From: Argyresthia goedartella
Lineage: Eukaryota; Arthropoda; Insecta; Lepidoptera; Argyresthiidae
DNA: 64,000 bases
Direction of reading: 5' to 3'
Assembly: GCA_949825045.1 (NCBI GenBank)
Contig: OX463827.1
Coordinates: 4,610,501 to 4,674,500, forward strand
Part shown: positions 1 to 9,829 of the stretch, in pieces
Numbering within the stretch: position 1 is the first letter of the stretch
Layout: each line of letters opens with the position of its first letter
Program-made: the position numbers and the translations under genes
The notes under the pieces: model-generated
What the model saw: the letters and a program-made list of their open reading frames with translations, nothing else
What the model was told of the DNA's origin: nothing
Databases searched by the model: none

Positions 1-288
1 TCCCTTATCAGAGACACATTGGTGGAGTTCACACAGGAGACGCAGGTTCGACTCCTGATCATGTACCAATAAGATAATATATTTATCTGAAGTACACAAT
101 CGGACGTTCATTGTTTCGGATGACACGTTAAGCTGTAGGTCCCGGCTCTATCGCTACGTGGTAGTGGTCGTAAAACCCCTCCACCGAACCGCACTGAGCC
201 AGCGTGGTGGAGTATGGCTTAATCTTACTCGTATCCGGGTAAAGGCCTGTGCCCCTCCGTGGGTACATTAATGGGCTCCATTTGTTAT
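1..288 (+). repeat. SINE-A, copy 1 (head damaged)
   Basis: Family SINE-A, read 5' to 3', has a tRNA-like head (A-box-like TGGTCTAATGGG, B-box-like GGTTCGAATCC), a body with GTAGGTCCCGGCTA, and ends near ATTAATGGGCTACATTTAT. In this copy the B-box region is GGTTCGACTCC near 50, and the body and 3' end run to about 288. The first 26 bases match the head poorly. The same sequence recurs at 14337, 18826 and 21662, which is what identifies it as a family. Confidence 0.8.
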
Positions 289-810
289 CATCAAAAATGG
301 TAAATCATCCATAATCATGTAATGATTTATGATATGTCCAAAAATCTATCCACGATCTATCAAGTGCAGAAGGGCCAATCAGTCGAATAAACAAACAGAA
401 TACTGCAAGGAGGAGAAGTCATCAATCTTTCTTTCCTCGCCCCATACGATTATAGCTCATCGAATGGAATACTAATTGTCAGTAACCGTATGACTATATC
501 CTTCCTAAGGTTCCGCGGGAATCGTTTCGGAACCCTTTCAAAAAATTCGAAATAGAAACGGCACTATCGGTGAACACTGGGGCATAGTGTACGAAGTTGT
601 GCCACACAAAACACAGGTCCTGATGTGAGCTCAGCAGTGGAATTTACTTCTAATATACACCTCTATATGTCTACGACGTTACTAGCTAGGATGTTGAAAA
701 AAAAAAAACAACACTTTTGGTACGAGTGAAAAAAAAATGTATTTGAAAGAGACGGATTATCGCAAGCTATAGAAAGTACTAAATCCAGCAGCGGACACTG
801 ATATTATAAA
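289..810. other. no gene seen
   Basis: AT-rich sequence between SINE-A and MITE-H. I see no open frame with recognisable content and no repeat shared with the rest of the window. Confidence 0.5.
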
Positions 811-1199
811 TATCACCGTAAGATAGTAAAACCGTTAGTTGATTAACTCGCGCGTAGTTGATCAACTATCGACAGATAGTAAACCAGACCGACAGGGTTT
901 ATAATTTACGTTTCTTTTATTTTTACATGTCAACTTAACACGAAGACTATTCGCGGGCTTCGCTGCGCTCGCCCCCTCTAGTCTTCACCTAAGCTACCGC
1001 AATGTTTGCCATGGTTTTTTATTTGCAATTGAAGTTTAAACTAGTGTACTATTTAACGGTTTAAACCGTTAATTTATCAACTAACACCTCATATAGTAGG
1101 CAGTACGCTACAGGTTTCTATCTGTCGATAGTTGACCAACTAACGAGAAATAAAACGTTAGTTTATCAACTAACGCTATGACAATCTTACGGTGACATA
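811..1199. mobile_element. MITE-H, copy 1
   Basis: The ends are inverted copies: the left starts TATCACCGTAAGATAGT and the right ends ATCTTACGGTGACATA. The inverted match continues inward for about 70 bp through CGTTAGTT and AACTAACG blocks, which are small palindromes in themselves. No transposase is present, so it is a non-autonomous DNA element. Its interior at about 940-1005 (GGGCTTCGCTGCGCTCGCC followed by CTAAGCTACCGCA) resembles the interior of MITE-G. One end recurs at 36261. Confidence 0.75.
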
Positions 1200-1408
1200 A
1201 ATAAACATATAAAAATTTACATACAGGCACCTAAATTTCTTCTGGCCCCACATTAGGGTACCCTGTGTCGTGGGAGCCAGAAACAGCGACGTCACACACA
1301 TGTAAACCAAGACCTGGGGTTTTTTTTCTATCCCCAGCCGGGGATCGAAGCCGGGAACTCTCGCATGGTAGGCAGAGCCACAACCGCTGCGCCACAGCGG
1401 CGGTCGGT
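1200..1408 (-). repeat. SINE-C, copy 1
   Basis: Minus-strand copy of a tRNA-headed SINE. Read on the minus strand it starts near CGCTGTGGCGCAGCGGTTGT (A-box-like) with GGCTTCGATCCCCGGCTGG (B-box-like), then the GACGTCGCTGTTTCTGG body and the TGTAAATTTTTATATG tail. About ten copies or fragments are in this window. Confidence 0.85.
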
Positions 1409-1465
1409 AGAACCTCAAAATCATTAAAGCGAGGTAGATATGGTTTAAAATATAATTAAAATATA

Positions 1466-2195
1466 TAATAATCTGCCAGAAACTCTATTAAATTAACCAA
1501 AAGATAATACATAAATTAAAACAAATGTTATACAATAAATCCTATTATACAGTTAATGAGTACTTAAATGACAAATTTAAATACACAATAAATTAATTTA
1601 TTTCTAGGAATTTTTCATGACCCATATTTACTTTCCACTGACTAAGTAAATATTATACCTAATTATAAATTAACAAACTTTGTTTCCCTCTCTTCTATTG
1701 CAATGCCTTTTTTACAATGTCCATAAATAACCCACGTATCCTTATAAAATTCTATGCAACATCAATTTTATGGAATGCAATAAATATATTGAGTATTGAG
1801 TATTAGTAATGTAATAAAAATATATAATAACATATAAAAATATATATAACATATATAATAACCAGACACTCTATTAAATGAACCGTAAGATTTTATAAAT
1901 AAATTAAAACAATTGTATATGTTATACAAAAGTGCTATTATACAGTTAATGAGTACTTAAATGACAAATTTAAATAGACAATAAATTCATTTATAGGAGA
2001 ATTTTTCATGACTGATATTTACTTTCCACTGACTTTTAGCAAATATTATAATTGATTATAAATTAATAAACTTTAATTCCCTCTCTTCTATAGCAATGCC
2101 TTTTTTACAAGGTCCATGAATAACACATGTATCCTTATAACATCCTATGTAACATCAATTTTATGGAATGCAATAAATATATTGAGTATTGAGTG
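1466..2195. repeat. about 392-bp tandem duplication, LINE-tail-like
   Basis: Two adjacent diverged copies. AGTTAATGAGTACTTAAATG occurs at 1551 and 1943, and TGGAATGCAATAAATATATT ends each copy (near 1771 and 2164), giving a period of about 392 bp. Each copy closes with an AATAAA followed by TTGAGTATTGAGT, which resembles the 3' tail of a LINE. No protein frame is recognisable in either copy. Confidence 0.8.
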
Positions 2196-2640
2196 TTCAA
2201 TATTTCCCCAAATCAATATTTCCTGTTTTTTTTAATCAATAACTACAGAACCCCTACTGTGACGGAGTTTAAACAGCAGAGCGTTAAATTTCCATTGGCT
2301 TTATGCCAAAAGGTGATACCAGCATTACTCTGTAGGACCATAATAGGCGAAACGACCATTACACTCATGTTGAATACAATGAACATTTAAATGAGTATCG
2401 TGCATTTAATCAATAAACTAACTATACAATGTTTGGGTTATTGCTAAGAAGGCCTTCGATGCCAATTTCGTATGAGCAAAACAATAACTGTACAAATATT
2501 TTATATTAAGTATAGTCACGCCGTATCTAAAACGAAACGTCACCTGATTTTTCGTGTTCAAACGTCAAATCGTATACATTTTTTTAGCGTCGAGTGATAT
2601 TAGCTAATTTCATCTTGGCTTCGGGCCCAGGGATACTTCT
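2196..2640. other. no gene seen
   Basis: Short open frames only, none with recognisable content. Confidence 0.5.
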
Positions 2641-2900
2641 TGCGGTTGTTTTAATAAAAAAAAAACACATAAAGCTTGATTGTCAAATTTTTACAGGCTC
2701 GCCAAACATCCCCAAGCCACAAGTCCCGGCAAAAGTCGAGAGGAACAATGAAAAAATGAATAGAAAAAAAAATGTTTATTTATTTAACTAAACTTAACTT
2801 AACAAACAATATGATGAGACCACCTTTTAAGTATTTAATACCTGTGCTAGAAGGTCTCGCTCTTTCGTTACAAGGCAATAATTAAGTTATTGTGAATAAA
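2641..2900 (+). mobile_element. 3' UTR of an RTE-like LINE
   Basis: The stretch from about 2770 (TTTATTTATTTAACT) to 2890 (GCTAGAAGGTCTCGCTCTTT) is the reverse complement of 33990-34130, which lies directly downstream of an RTE-type C-terminal coding fragment. That pairing identifies this as the 3' end of the same LINE family. I could not recognise coding sequence upstream. Confidence 0.6.
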
Positions 2901-2977
2901 TCTAGAATTTGTTTCGCTTTAAAAACATTTTACAACTCAAAGAATACACAGTAATGTTAAAAGATTATGTCAACGTG

Positions 2978-3064
2978 CGTGTGTATTTGTGAATGTGTGT
3001 GTATGTGTGTGTGTATGTGTGTGTGTGTGTGGGTGTGTGTGTGTGAGGGTGTGTGTGTTTGTGG
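2978..3064. repeat. (TG)n microsatellite
   Basis: Impure TG-dinucleotide array of about 85 bases with TATG and GGGTG interruptions. Confidence 0.95.
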
Positions 3065-3138
3065 TATTCAAAAGGTTCTTTGTGTTATAGATTCAGTTTG
3101 GTTATAGGTTTTAGTTTTTAATAATACCTATATAAAAA

Positions 3139-3322
3139 TAAAATATTTACATTGCTTCTTGGCCCACACTAGAATACCCTGTGTGTGCCGGAAACAGAAA
3201 CAGCGACGTCACACACGTATAAACATCCAAGACCTATGTTTTTTTATCTCCAGAGCCGGGGATCGAACCCGGGACCTCTCGCATTGGCAGGCACAACAAA
3301 CTCTAGCAAGCCAACTCAAACG
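3139..3322 (-). repeat. SINE-C, copy 2
   Basis: Same family as 1200-1408. The GCCGGGGATCGAACCCGGG head and GACGTCACACACG body are clear; the last part of the head near 3300 is scrambled. Confidence 0.75.
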
Positions 3323-3334
3323 CACCGTTACACC

Positions 3335-3500
3335 TTTTATGGGTTCAGTACCCGAAGAGTGCTAAACGGGACCCTATTACTAAGCCTCATCTGTCCGTCC
3401 GTCTGACTGTCAGTCTGTAGGCAGTATCTCCTGTACCGAAATATGTAGAGAGTTGAAATGTTCACAGAATCTGTATTTCTGTTGCCGCTACAGCAAGAAA
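3335..3500 (-). repeat. GGTTCCGTACC repeat (family E), 3' part
   Basis: Minus-strand end of a dispersed repeat. It carries TACCCGAAGAGTGCTAAAC, GGGACCCTATTACTAAGCC and CTGTCCGTCCGTCTG, seen again at 39110, 49858 and, in the opposite direction, at 5622, 45190 and 53796. The family looks like a non-coding short dispersed element. Confidence 0.7.
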
Positions 3501-4560
3501 TAATTAAATAAAAACCAGAGACATGTTTTGCTAAGCCTGCGAATATTTAAATATTAATATCACCATGAATTGCGAGATTATTCTTGCGTCGGTGGCGGAA
3601 TTGGTTTGGCGACGGATTCGCTATTTGTATGGACTGCTATCGAAACCAAGTCCGGACATTTTTTTTATTTTGTTTTTTTTTTACCTTCAGTTTTCTTGGT
3701 GATGGTTCGAGTGCGGGTCTGATTTTTCTACTTGCGTGAGTTTGAAAAACCTTGTGAATAGTTATTTGTGTCACAAGGGAGCAAAATTATGTATTTACGG
3801 CAAGGGCGGTACATTGAATCTAGAGTGAAGCGAAGGCTTCTACGATAGAATACTGAACGAGGCGACGGATTCTTAGTTAGAATCCTGAGCGTAACGAAGG
3901 ATTCAAGCGTTAACGCCCATGACGAAAATAATTTTCCTCTTGAGTGACACATTCAACTTTTCACACCTACTATGAGGAAAATTGAAATAAAATGCTCTAA
4001 AAATATTGAAATAACTATACTTTGAACTATACTTTCAAAACTTTTACAGTAATCGAAGAAACGAAAACTGTATTTTTTTATAATGGCGGATTGTGAAGGA
4101 TTAGGGAAAGGTCACCACAGATAAAATATTCCTATGCATCTTATAACAATGTGTAAAAATAATCGAATCGATTATTACAATTGTATCGGATATCAATATT
4201 CATTATATCACAATAACATTCATCGATAGTTTTGATATCAGTAAAACACGTAATTTAATGTGTTCTTTATATTACGAAAAATTCATAAATTTTCATATAA
4301 CGTTGTTAAAGTTGAAACTTGAAACATGTTCATTTTTAATCGATAACGATTTAATTACAATCGATTATTTTATTAAGATCTATGTTCTATTGGCACATTG
4401 CGTAAATGCTTCATGCCAATGAATGAATTAAAAAAGTAGCTTAAACAGAGAAGTAGCATTTTGCTCTCTCTCATTTTGGAGCAAAAATTACTTTTCCGAA
4501 TGAAAGGTGTGGAAAATAAATTGGTTCGAAAATAATAATAGATACTTACATAGGTTTGAA
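3501..4560. other. no gene seen
   Basis: Contains GAAGCGAAGG-type tracts around 3820-3910 typical of degraded dispersed repeats, and AT-rich sequence with several ATCGAT clusters (4150-4370). No supported coding region. Confidence 0.45.
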
Positions 4561-4689
4561 GATAACAGGGAAATGGATATTGTAATATCCATTTCCCTGT
4601 TATCGCAGGGAAATGGATAATGTAATATCCATTTCCCACACCGCAGATCGGGTGGTAGAGGTGTACCTCTACCACCCGATCTGCGGTGT
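4561..4689. repeat. three consecutive perfect hairpins
   Basis: First: 20-bp arms at 4561-4580 and 4585-4604 around TGTA. Second: 12-bp arms at 4608-4619 and 4626-4637, which repeats the core of the first (GGGAAATGGATA). Third: 25-bp arms at 4638-4662 and 4665-4689 around GT, unrelated in sequence and GC-rich. All three stems are free of mismatches. The 2- to 6-base loops are too short for ordinary microRNA precursors. Confidence 0.95.
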
Positions 4690-5094
4690 AATATAACCCC
4701 AAATTCCAAGGGCGACTGGCCAAGTATTTCGCCCCACTTGCTAAATGGAGCTAAAATTCAAAATGGCGTCTTTTTGACGAGCTGCACACTCGCGCAGTGT
4801 GCTATTATCGCCGCCGGCATTGATGGATCATAAACTGGACACAGCTGTGACAGGAAAGGAAAGGGGCTACGCGTCAGTGGCAGTGAGCGTGTTAACGTAC
4901 ATTGCTAGGTTAGTTTTCGTTTCTTTTACATGAAATTGGTGGATAACGTGCATATTTTAATGTACCTAAAATCTATATTTAAAATACTAGTTTCGGACAT
5001 ATTTAAGAGGAATTTGCTGGGTTTTTTGGGTGACGTTCTCTTGATTATCGAAAATGGCTTAACATAAAGACCTGAATTTTTAATAATGTTGTAA

Positions 5095-5490
5095 ATAGAT
5101 CCTCCTGCCAGAGATCTACAAGTTATCGCGCAAGCGCGGGTGGGACTCGCACACGAAGGGTTCCGAACCATCGTATAAGAAAACTTAACCGCTAAAAAAA
5201 AAACGAAAATCAAATAAAGTGATGTACGAACGTGGATTCGAACACAGAACCCTAAGATTGTGAAACTGACATAAAACCAATTGCGCCACCACAACCGTGT
5301 GTTGAGACGCGAAATCTACTATCATATTTGAATAATGTTATCGTCTTTTGTATGGGGACCCCCTTTAATTTATCTAATCTCGTCTAGTTCATTATTTGTT
5401 GTTATAGCGGCAATAGAAATACACCCTCTGTGAAAATTTCAGCTCTACCTATTTCGGTTGATCTGGTAGGCCCGGTGACGAACTGATCGA
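5095..5490 (+). repeat. GGTTCCGTACC repeat (family E), copy 2
   Basis: Begins with GTGGGACTCGCACACGAAGG and GGTTCCGAACC. It then has an internal block with GGATTCGAACAC and ATTGCGCCACCACAACC, and ends with ATGGGGACCCCCTTT and the GAAATACACCCTCTGTGAAA region. The internal block recurs at about 28800 and 32850, so it may be a second repeat inserted here. Confidence 0.65.
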
Positions 5491-5519
5491 CGAACAGCGG
5501 AGGCAACATTGAACCGAAT

Positions 5520-5595
5520 ATCCGGAACAACACAACAGTGCCCCTTCCACCCCGTATGGGAAAAGGCGTGACGCTATGCTGTCAAATATATTATT
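5520..5595 (+). repeat. dispersed repeat D fragment
   Basis: CCGTATGGGAAAAGGCGTGA followed by CGCTATG is shared with 18640-18670, and inverted at 6600-6665. Confidence 0.7.
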
Positions 5596-5621
5596 CGGAA
5601 CAACTTTCCAACAAAATAAAT

Positions 5622-5805
5622 AAAAACGGTCAAGTGCGAGTTGAACCCGCGCACGAAGGGTTCCGTACCACCGTACAATGGTAGGGATGGTGTGGAATTA
5701 ATAGTTTAGATTTTACATAGCAAAATGTTGTTTACAAAGTTATTGCTGCGGCTACTTTAGTAATAGGGTCCCGTCTGACACCCTCCGGGTTCGGAACCCT
5801 AAAAA
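5622..5805 (+). repeat. GGTTCCGTACC repeat (family E), copy 3
   Basis: A short but two-ended copy. It opens with AAAAACGGTCAAGTGCGAG and GGTTCCGTACCACCGTACAA, closes with GGGTCCCGTCTGACACCC and GGAACCCTAAAAA. It shares an internal TACAATGGTAGGGA block with 45190-45503. Confidence 0.8.
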
Positions 5806-6599
5806 AATTCTGATATTTTGAAAATGATAAAAAATATAAGATTTATTTCGTATTTCGGATACCTGTCCAAGCCACAGGCTTATTAAAAGATGCATAACTT
5901 TCCTCTAAGTTCACTCGGCGCAATGCACAACCTTACAAGTATTGTCTATTCAAAGTGGAGCCAACATACTGTCGTCTCGACTCTTTACAACTCGGAAACA
6001 TAGAATAATAATTAGGACAGAAGATGCCTTCCGAAATACCATACAGAAAATATATCATTTATTACGGGGGATAGTAAATAAAGAGGGGGGGAAATGCGCT
6101 GGCTGAACGAGGAAGTTGTGACTCCGCAACGTCAGGGATTGGACACGAAGTGGCCAGCGCAGAACATCTGATGGGCTTGGCGAAGAACAGAGAGGAGCTT
6201 GGAGAGCTGACCGCCAACCTCCAATAGGACCTCCAAGAAAAATGACGAGGTAACTTACCTACAAGTACATACATAAAGGAATACAACCACTGATGCAAAC
6301 TAATCTCGTCGCAACAAACGTACTTTTAAATTGTCAAAACAATAAAACGAGCAAGCGAATGGTTAGAAAAAGTCATCCTTGGCAGAGGAGAGCAAAGATA
6401 CCGTCTCCATTCCGAGACCTCATTGACTCGGGGATTTTCGAAGAAAAACTTTTGTTTCCTCATTATTTGTTGAAGGGTTGCGTCTAGGAAATTTTAAAAT
6501 ACTGCCTTGTGTGTTAAGAATTTGAAAATGGCGCTGCAAGTTTTGTGTAAATAATTAGGGAAATATAGAGAAAAACTACGACTACGTCTGGTTTTACAA
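5806..6599. other. no gene seen
   Basis: GC-richer patch at 6080-6250 with GAGGAGCTTGGAGAGCTGAC could be a worn LINE scrap, but no reading frame is convincing. Confidence 0.35.
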
Positions 6600-6665
6600 C
6601 CACAACAACTAAGCGTCACGCCGTTTCCCATACGGAGAGGTTAAGGCACACTTGTGCCCATAATC
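6600..6665 (-). repeat. dispersed repeat D fragment
   Basis: Reverse complement of the CCGTATGGGAAAnGGCGTGA motif, with the GGGCACAAGTGTGCC region beside it. Confidence 0.65.
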
Positions 6666-6689
6666 GCCATTATAAAACATTAATAAATA

Positions 6690-6719
6690 CCTTGGACACT
6701 ATTTACACACATTGATCTA
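6690..6719 (-). repeat. SINE-B tail remnant
   Basis: TACCTTGGACACTATTTACA and CACATTGATCTA are the minus-strand tail of SINE-B. The rest is missing where SINE-C copy 3 begins, so SINE-C may have replaced or cut it. Confidence 0.75.
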
Positions 6720-6912
6720 AACATAAACATTTACGTACAGTCAAATACATAGCTTCTAGCCCTACATTAGGATGACGTGGGAACCAGAAAGAGCAACGCC
6801 ACACACATATAAACATCCTAGGCCTGGGTCATTTTTCATCCCCAGCCGGGGATCGAACCCGGGACCTCTGCATGGTCGGTAGAGCCAAAACCGGAGTGCC
6901 ACAAGCGTCGGC
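6720..6912 (-). repeat. SINE-C, copy 3
   Basis: Tail, GACGTCGCTG-like body and the head with GGGATCGAACCCGGG are present on the minus strand. Directly abuts a SINE-B tail remnant. Confidence 0.85.
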
Positions 6913-7275
6913 ATTAATTCGATTCTCCGCAATAAACCTAGTTTGCGTGAATTGGTTATAATCGCCTCGGCCTGGGCGACAATAAATTTGAATAAAAATC
7001 AAGTTTATATACTTATTTAAATAGAAGAAAGGCCGACTTATCCCGTTCAATTTGAGCAACATTCTGGAGAATCGTAAAATTTTCACTCAACACAAAATTC
7101 TGCGTTCCGGTTGGGGGCGGGAAGTGTCATCATCATCAGCAAACCCTTTCCCAAACAAAAACCTGCTTTTATAGTAAGTATACTAACAACTTCCATATTT
7201 AATTTTATAGTCTGCGACTTGGCACCCTCGTAAAACTCGGCTTTAGGAGACATAGTCCGTTCATATCGCATTGCA

Positions 7276-7523
7276 TTGTTTCGGGCTACTAATATTATAA
7301 ATGTGACAGCGGTGTAGATGTTTGAGTGTTTGTATGTTTGTGCCTCTATCACGCTAAAACGGCTGAACGTCTTTGAATGAAATTTAGCACAAATGTAGTT
7401 TATGAGCTAGATTATCATATAGACTTCTTTTTATACGACAGCACTAGAAGGAGGCTAACGTCATCCCAGTAATTTTTAATTCCTAGGAACACGTAGATGA
7501 AATTGCGGGCATCAGCTAGTAAT
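7276..7523 (+). mobile_element. Helitron-like non-autonomous element, tentative
   Basis: Opens with CTACTAATATTATAAATGTG, has GTTTGTATGTTTGTG and GAATGAAATTTAGCACAAAT, and closes with GGGCATCAGCTAGTAAT. This layout and the CTAG-type end match abundant non-autonomous Helitrons I know from Lepidoptera. No Rep/helicase is present. A related copy is at 47466-47705. Confidence 0.45.
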
Positions 7524-8395
7524 ATTTTTTTATTCATATAAAAGAATTACATGGAAATATTGTATAAAGGCGAGCTAATCTCTAATAAGAGACCAGAAAA
7601 CCAGGTTAAGATGGGAAAGGTTGACTGCTGAGCAGGGGAAGACCTGTGTGTACAACAATATAACGAAATAAACGAGTACTTACGTACAATTAATAAATAA
7701 AATAGATTATATATTAACTATGATAATATACTAAATACTTATAATATACTACAATTACTATTAAACTCTATATCCTTAAACATACTAGTTAATAGCAATT
7801 TTGTATGTATTTGTAGTATGCTTACGCTTGCTGACAAAATACTGGTTTTTAATGAAATTCTAATTACATTTTTCACGCAATCATCCTATGGTGCCCACAA
7901 ATCATTCGTACTTTACGACATTTAGTACTACACAAAATTAATCACACAAACACCTTAGTTCTAAACAAAATTATTTAAAACAAGAAGAATGGTAGGTATT
8001 CATATAATTAATCTTAACTATTTTTTTCTTTCTTAATAATGTAACTTCTTCACTACTGAAGGTAAAAATAACGCATCAATATCCCCATCAAGGACACATG
8101 CCTGTATTTGGTACAAAATGATGAGCATAATTACATTAAACTGTTTATCTCAAGACAGGAAGCGACAACAAAACCTACACAAAATGGCGCTCGTTTATAA
8201 ATACGCTCTCACCTTCATGTATTATCCAAAATTATCACGTCCCAGTGTGAAGATGTGGTGCGAGATGAAGGCGTAAGGCGTTTTAAGCCGAATTGGTTTT
8301 TTTTTCTCGAAAGATTATCTAGCTATATATAAACTCACTTTATATCAAAAAACCTATTAGTATCTGCGCCGGGAGGCAAATGTTTTTTCGACAAC
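7524..8395. other. AT-rich stretch; possible LINE 3' tail
   Basis: AAGGCGAGCTAATCTCTAAT at about 7569 resembles the AAGGCGAGCTTATCTCTAAC seen in the LINE ends at 30070, 37015 and 53080, so 7550-7830 is probably a worn 3' UTR of that family. Nothing recognisable follows. Confidence 0.5.
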
Positions 8396-8600
8396 TATAC
8401 GGACAATCAATCTGTGGAACGCACTTTCCTAAAGAAGGCTCATATAAAACCCATTCATAAGAAAGACGCTAGACTAGTGTCAATCATTATCGACTTATAT
8501 CTCTACCGGTTTTATACAATGTGTTCGAGAGGGCTACGGCAAATAGGTAACACACATTCCTTACTCTTAAAAAATCCTAGCTAAGGAACAATTCAGTCTT
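8396..8600 (+). pseudogene. frameshifted LINE reverse transcriptase fragment
   Basis: One plus-strand frame gives KKAHIKPIHKKDARLVS. After a one-base shift, another gives NHYRLISLPVLYNVFERATA. These two pieces match the start of LINE reverse transcriptase domains (pattern IxPIxKKG...NYRPISLLPxxxKxxER). The frame is broken between them and no YADD motif follows, so it is a dead scrap of a retrotransposon. The family cannot be named from so little. Confidence 0.65.
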
Positions 8601-8925
8601 CCAGCTTTTCAAAACTGGTTCCCTTGAGGTATAAATTCTGAATATAAAAACTCAAAAAATTCCCCTAGCTTCGTGGATGAACAAATCTCTAATTTCAATA
8701 AAAATCATATCAAACTGACCGACTTCAATCCCCACATGGCCACATGTATATCACACGATTTTGCCTTTTTGTACCCAAATTAACCAACCTCCTTCGATGC
8801 TCTCCTCTTTGGAAATACCCTCCCATTCTCAAACTTTTAGACGATTTGACCAAAAGTATATTAACCAAAAATTTTAAACATTCATCTCGATGAACGAAGC
8901 TAGACCCAATCCGCCCTTCCAATCA

Positions 8926-9050
8926 GTAGCACGTATACCCCCGCGGGGTGTAGCGACGCGAGAAAAAGAGAGACAGAGCTTGCGCTATTAATAGCTCTCT
9001 CCCTTACAATCACGCGTCGCGACACCCTCCCCCCACCGTTATCGTGCTAC
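8926..9050. mobile_element. 125-bp MITE-P
   Basis: The ends are imperfect inverted copies: GTAGCACGTATACCC at left and ATCGTGCTAC at right, extending inward through GGGTGTAGCGACGCG and CGCGTCGCGACACCC. No coding capacity. It lies at the edge of the coding remnant 9052-9416. Confidence 0.7.
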
Positions 9051-9051
9051 C

Positions 9052-9416
9052 GGCGCTGGAGATCCGGAAAGTCTCACATGTGGCGCTGCCAGCCTTCCTG
9101 CTTCCATGCTCGCTATAATAGAAGTGATTCATTTCCATTTGCAAAGCACATAGTTTTGGTTTGATAGCTTTACCAAATTCTATCAAAGCTGGTTTGGTCA
9201 GAGCAACAAGCTCTCTTGAATATTTCTTCGTCCTTTGTAGTGTTATGCTACTTACATGCTATTCTTGCTTCCTATCCCTTAGCTCCAGCTCCACCATCAG
9301 TCTTTTTTGTTTGTCCTTCAGGGTACCTTGCTCTGTCATGCTTTCATGCTTTTCAGCTATATTCTTGCTGAGCTGCATGGTCTGATATTGGGTATCACCT
9401 TTATTTTCATAGGACC
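9052..9416 (-). pseudogene. unidentified coding remnant, coiled-coil-like
   Basis: On the minus strand one frame runs about 120 codons with a single TAG (9259-9261). The upstream half is charged and heptad-like (MQLSKNIAEKHESMTEQG, then KDKQKRLMVELELRDRKQE). The same frame continues past the stop as KYSRELVALTKPALIEFGKA and LCALQMEMNHFYY. Its upstream edge looks like a splice acceptor (CGTTACAG before GGTCC). I do not recognise the protein; it could be a dead host gene exon or the accessory protein of a DNA transposon. The frame stops at MITE-P. Confidence 0.4.
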
Positions 9417-9513
9417 CTGTAACGTTTTAAACCATAAGAATACATTAACAAATCATTTTCGCTTTGCATTTTCATGCTATCAGCACTTCTAAATCGATAG
9501 CGAAGGGGCTTAC

Positions 9514-9598
9514 CTTTTGTGACCTTGTATTTGGCTTTCTCCGAAACTCTGCAATCTCGGGCTTCGTGCGCGCTGGTGCGCTACCCTTTTTCCTTTCG
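9514..9598 (-). other. candidate upstream exon of the coding remnant
   Basis: An 85-base minus-strand segment bounded by a possible acceptor (CATAACAG) and a good donor (AAAAG then GTAAGC). One frame encodes a basic stretch, ERKKGSAPARTKPEIAEF. Joining it to 9416 does not land in the frame of the coiled-coil part, so either the exon model is wrong or the copy carries an indel. Confidence 0.25.
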
Positions 9599-9829
9599 CT
9601 GTTATGTAATTTACTTCATGGTTTTATTGATGTTTATCGTATTACGAGCCTGAAACAAAACTTTGACATTGGTTGAGGTCTTTGTTTATCTGGTTGTCAT
9701 GGCAATGCCCATTCAAACTCGTTAGCGGTCTGATATGTTTGCTGCAATACTTTCACAAAAATACTTTTTCTCTCTTGGCCACTCACAAAAATTACGTTTA
9801 ATTTAAATAATTTTTAGAACTCTCCAAAA

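Noticed and set aside
4638..4689. microRNA precursor
   Set aside because: A 25-bp perfect stem with a 2-base loop does not have the loop or bulges of a normal precursor.
4373..4723. 116- and 73-codon minus-strand frames
   Set aside because: They read through the perfect hairpins (IRECGV-like palindromic peptides) and have no independent protein character.
9161..9676. Three overlapping plus-strand frames (hydrophobic, cysteine- and serine-rich)
   Set aside because: They are antisense to the charged minus-strand frame, which explains their composition.
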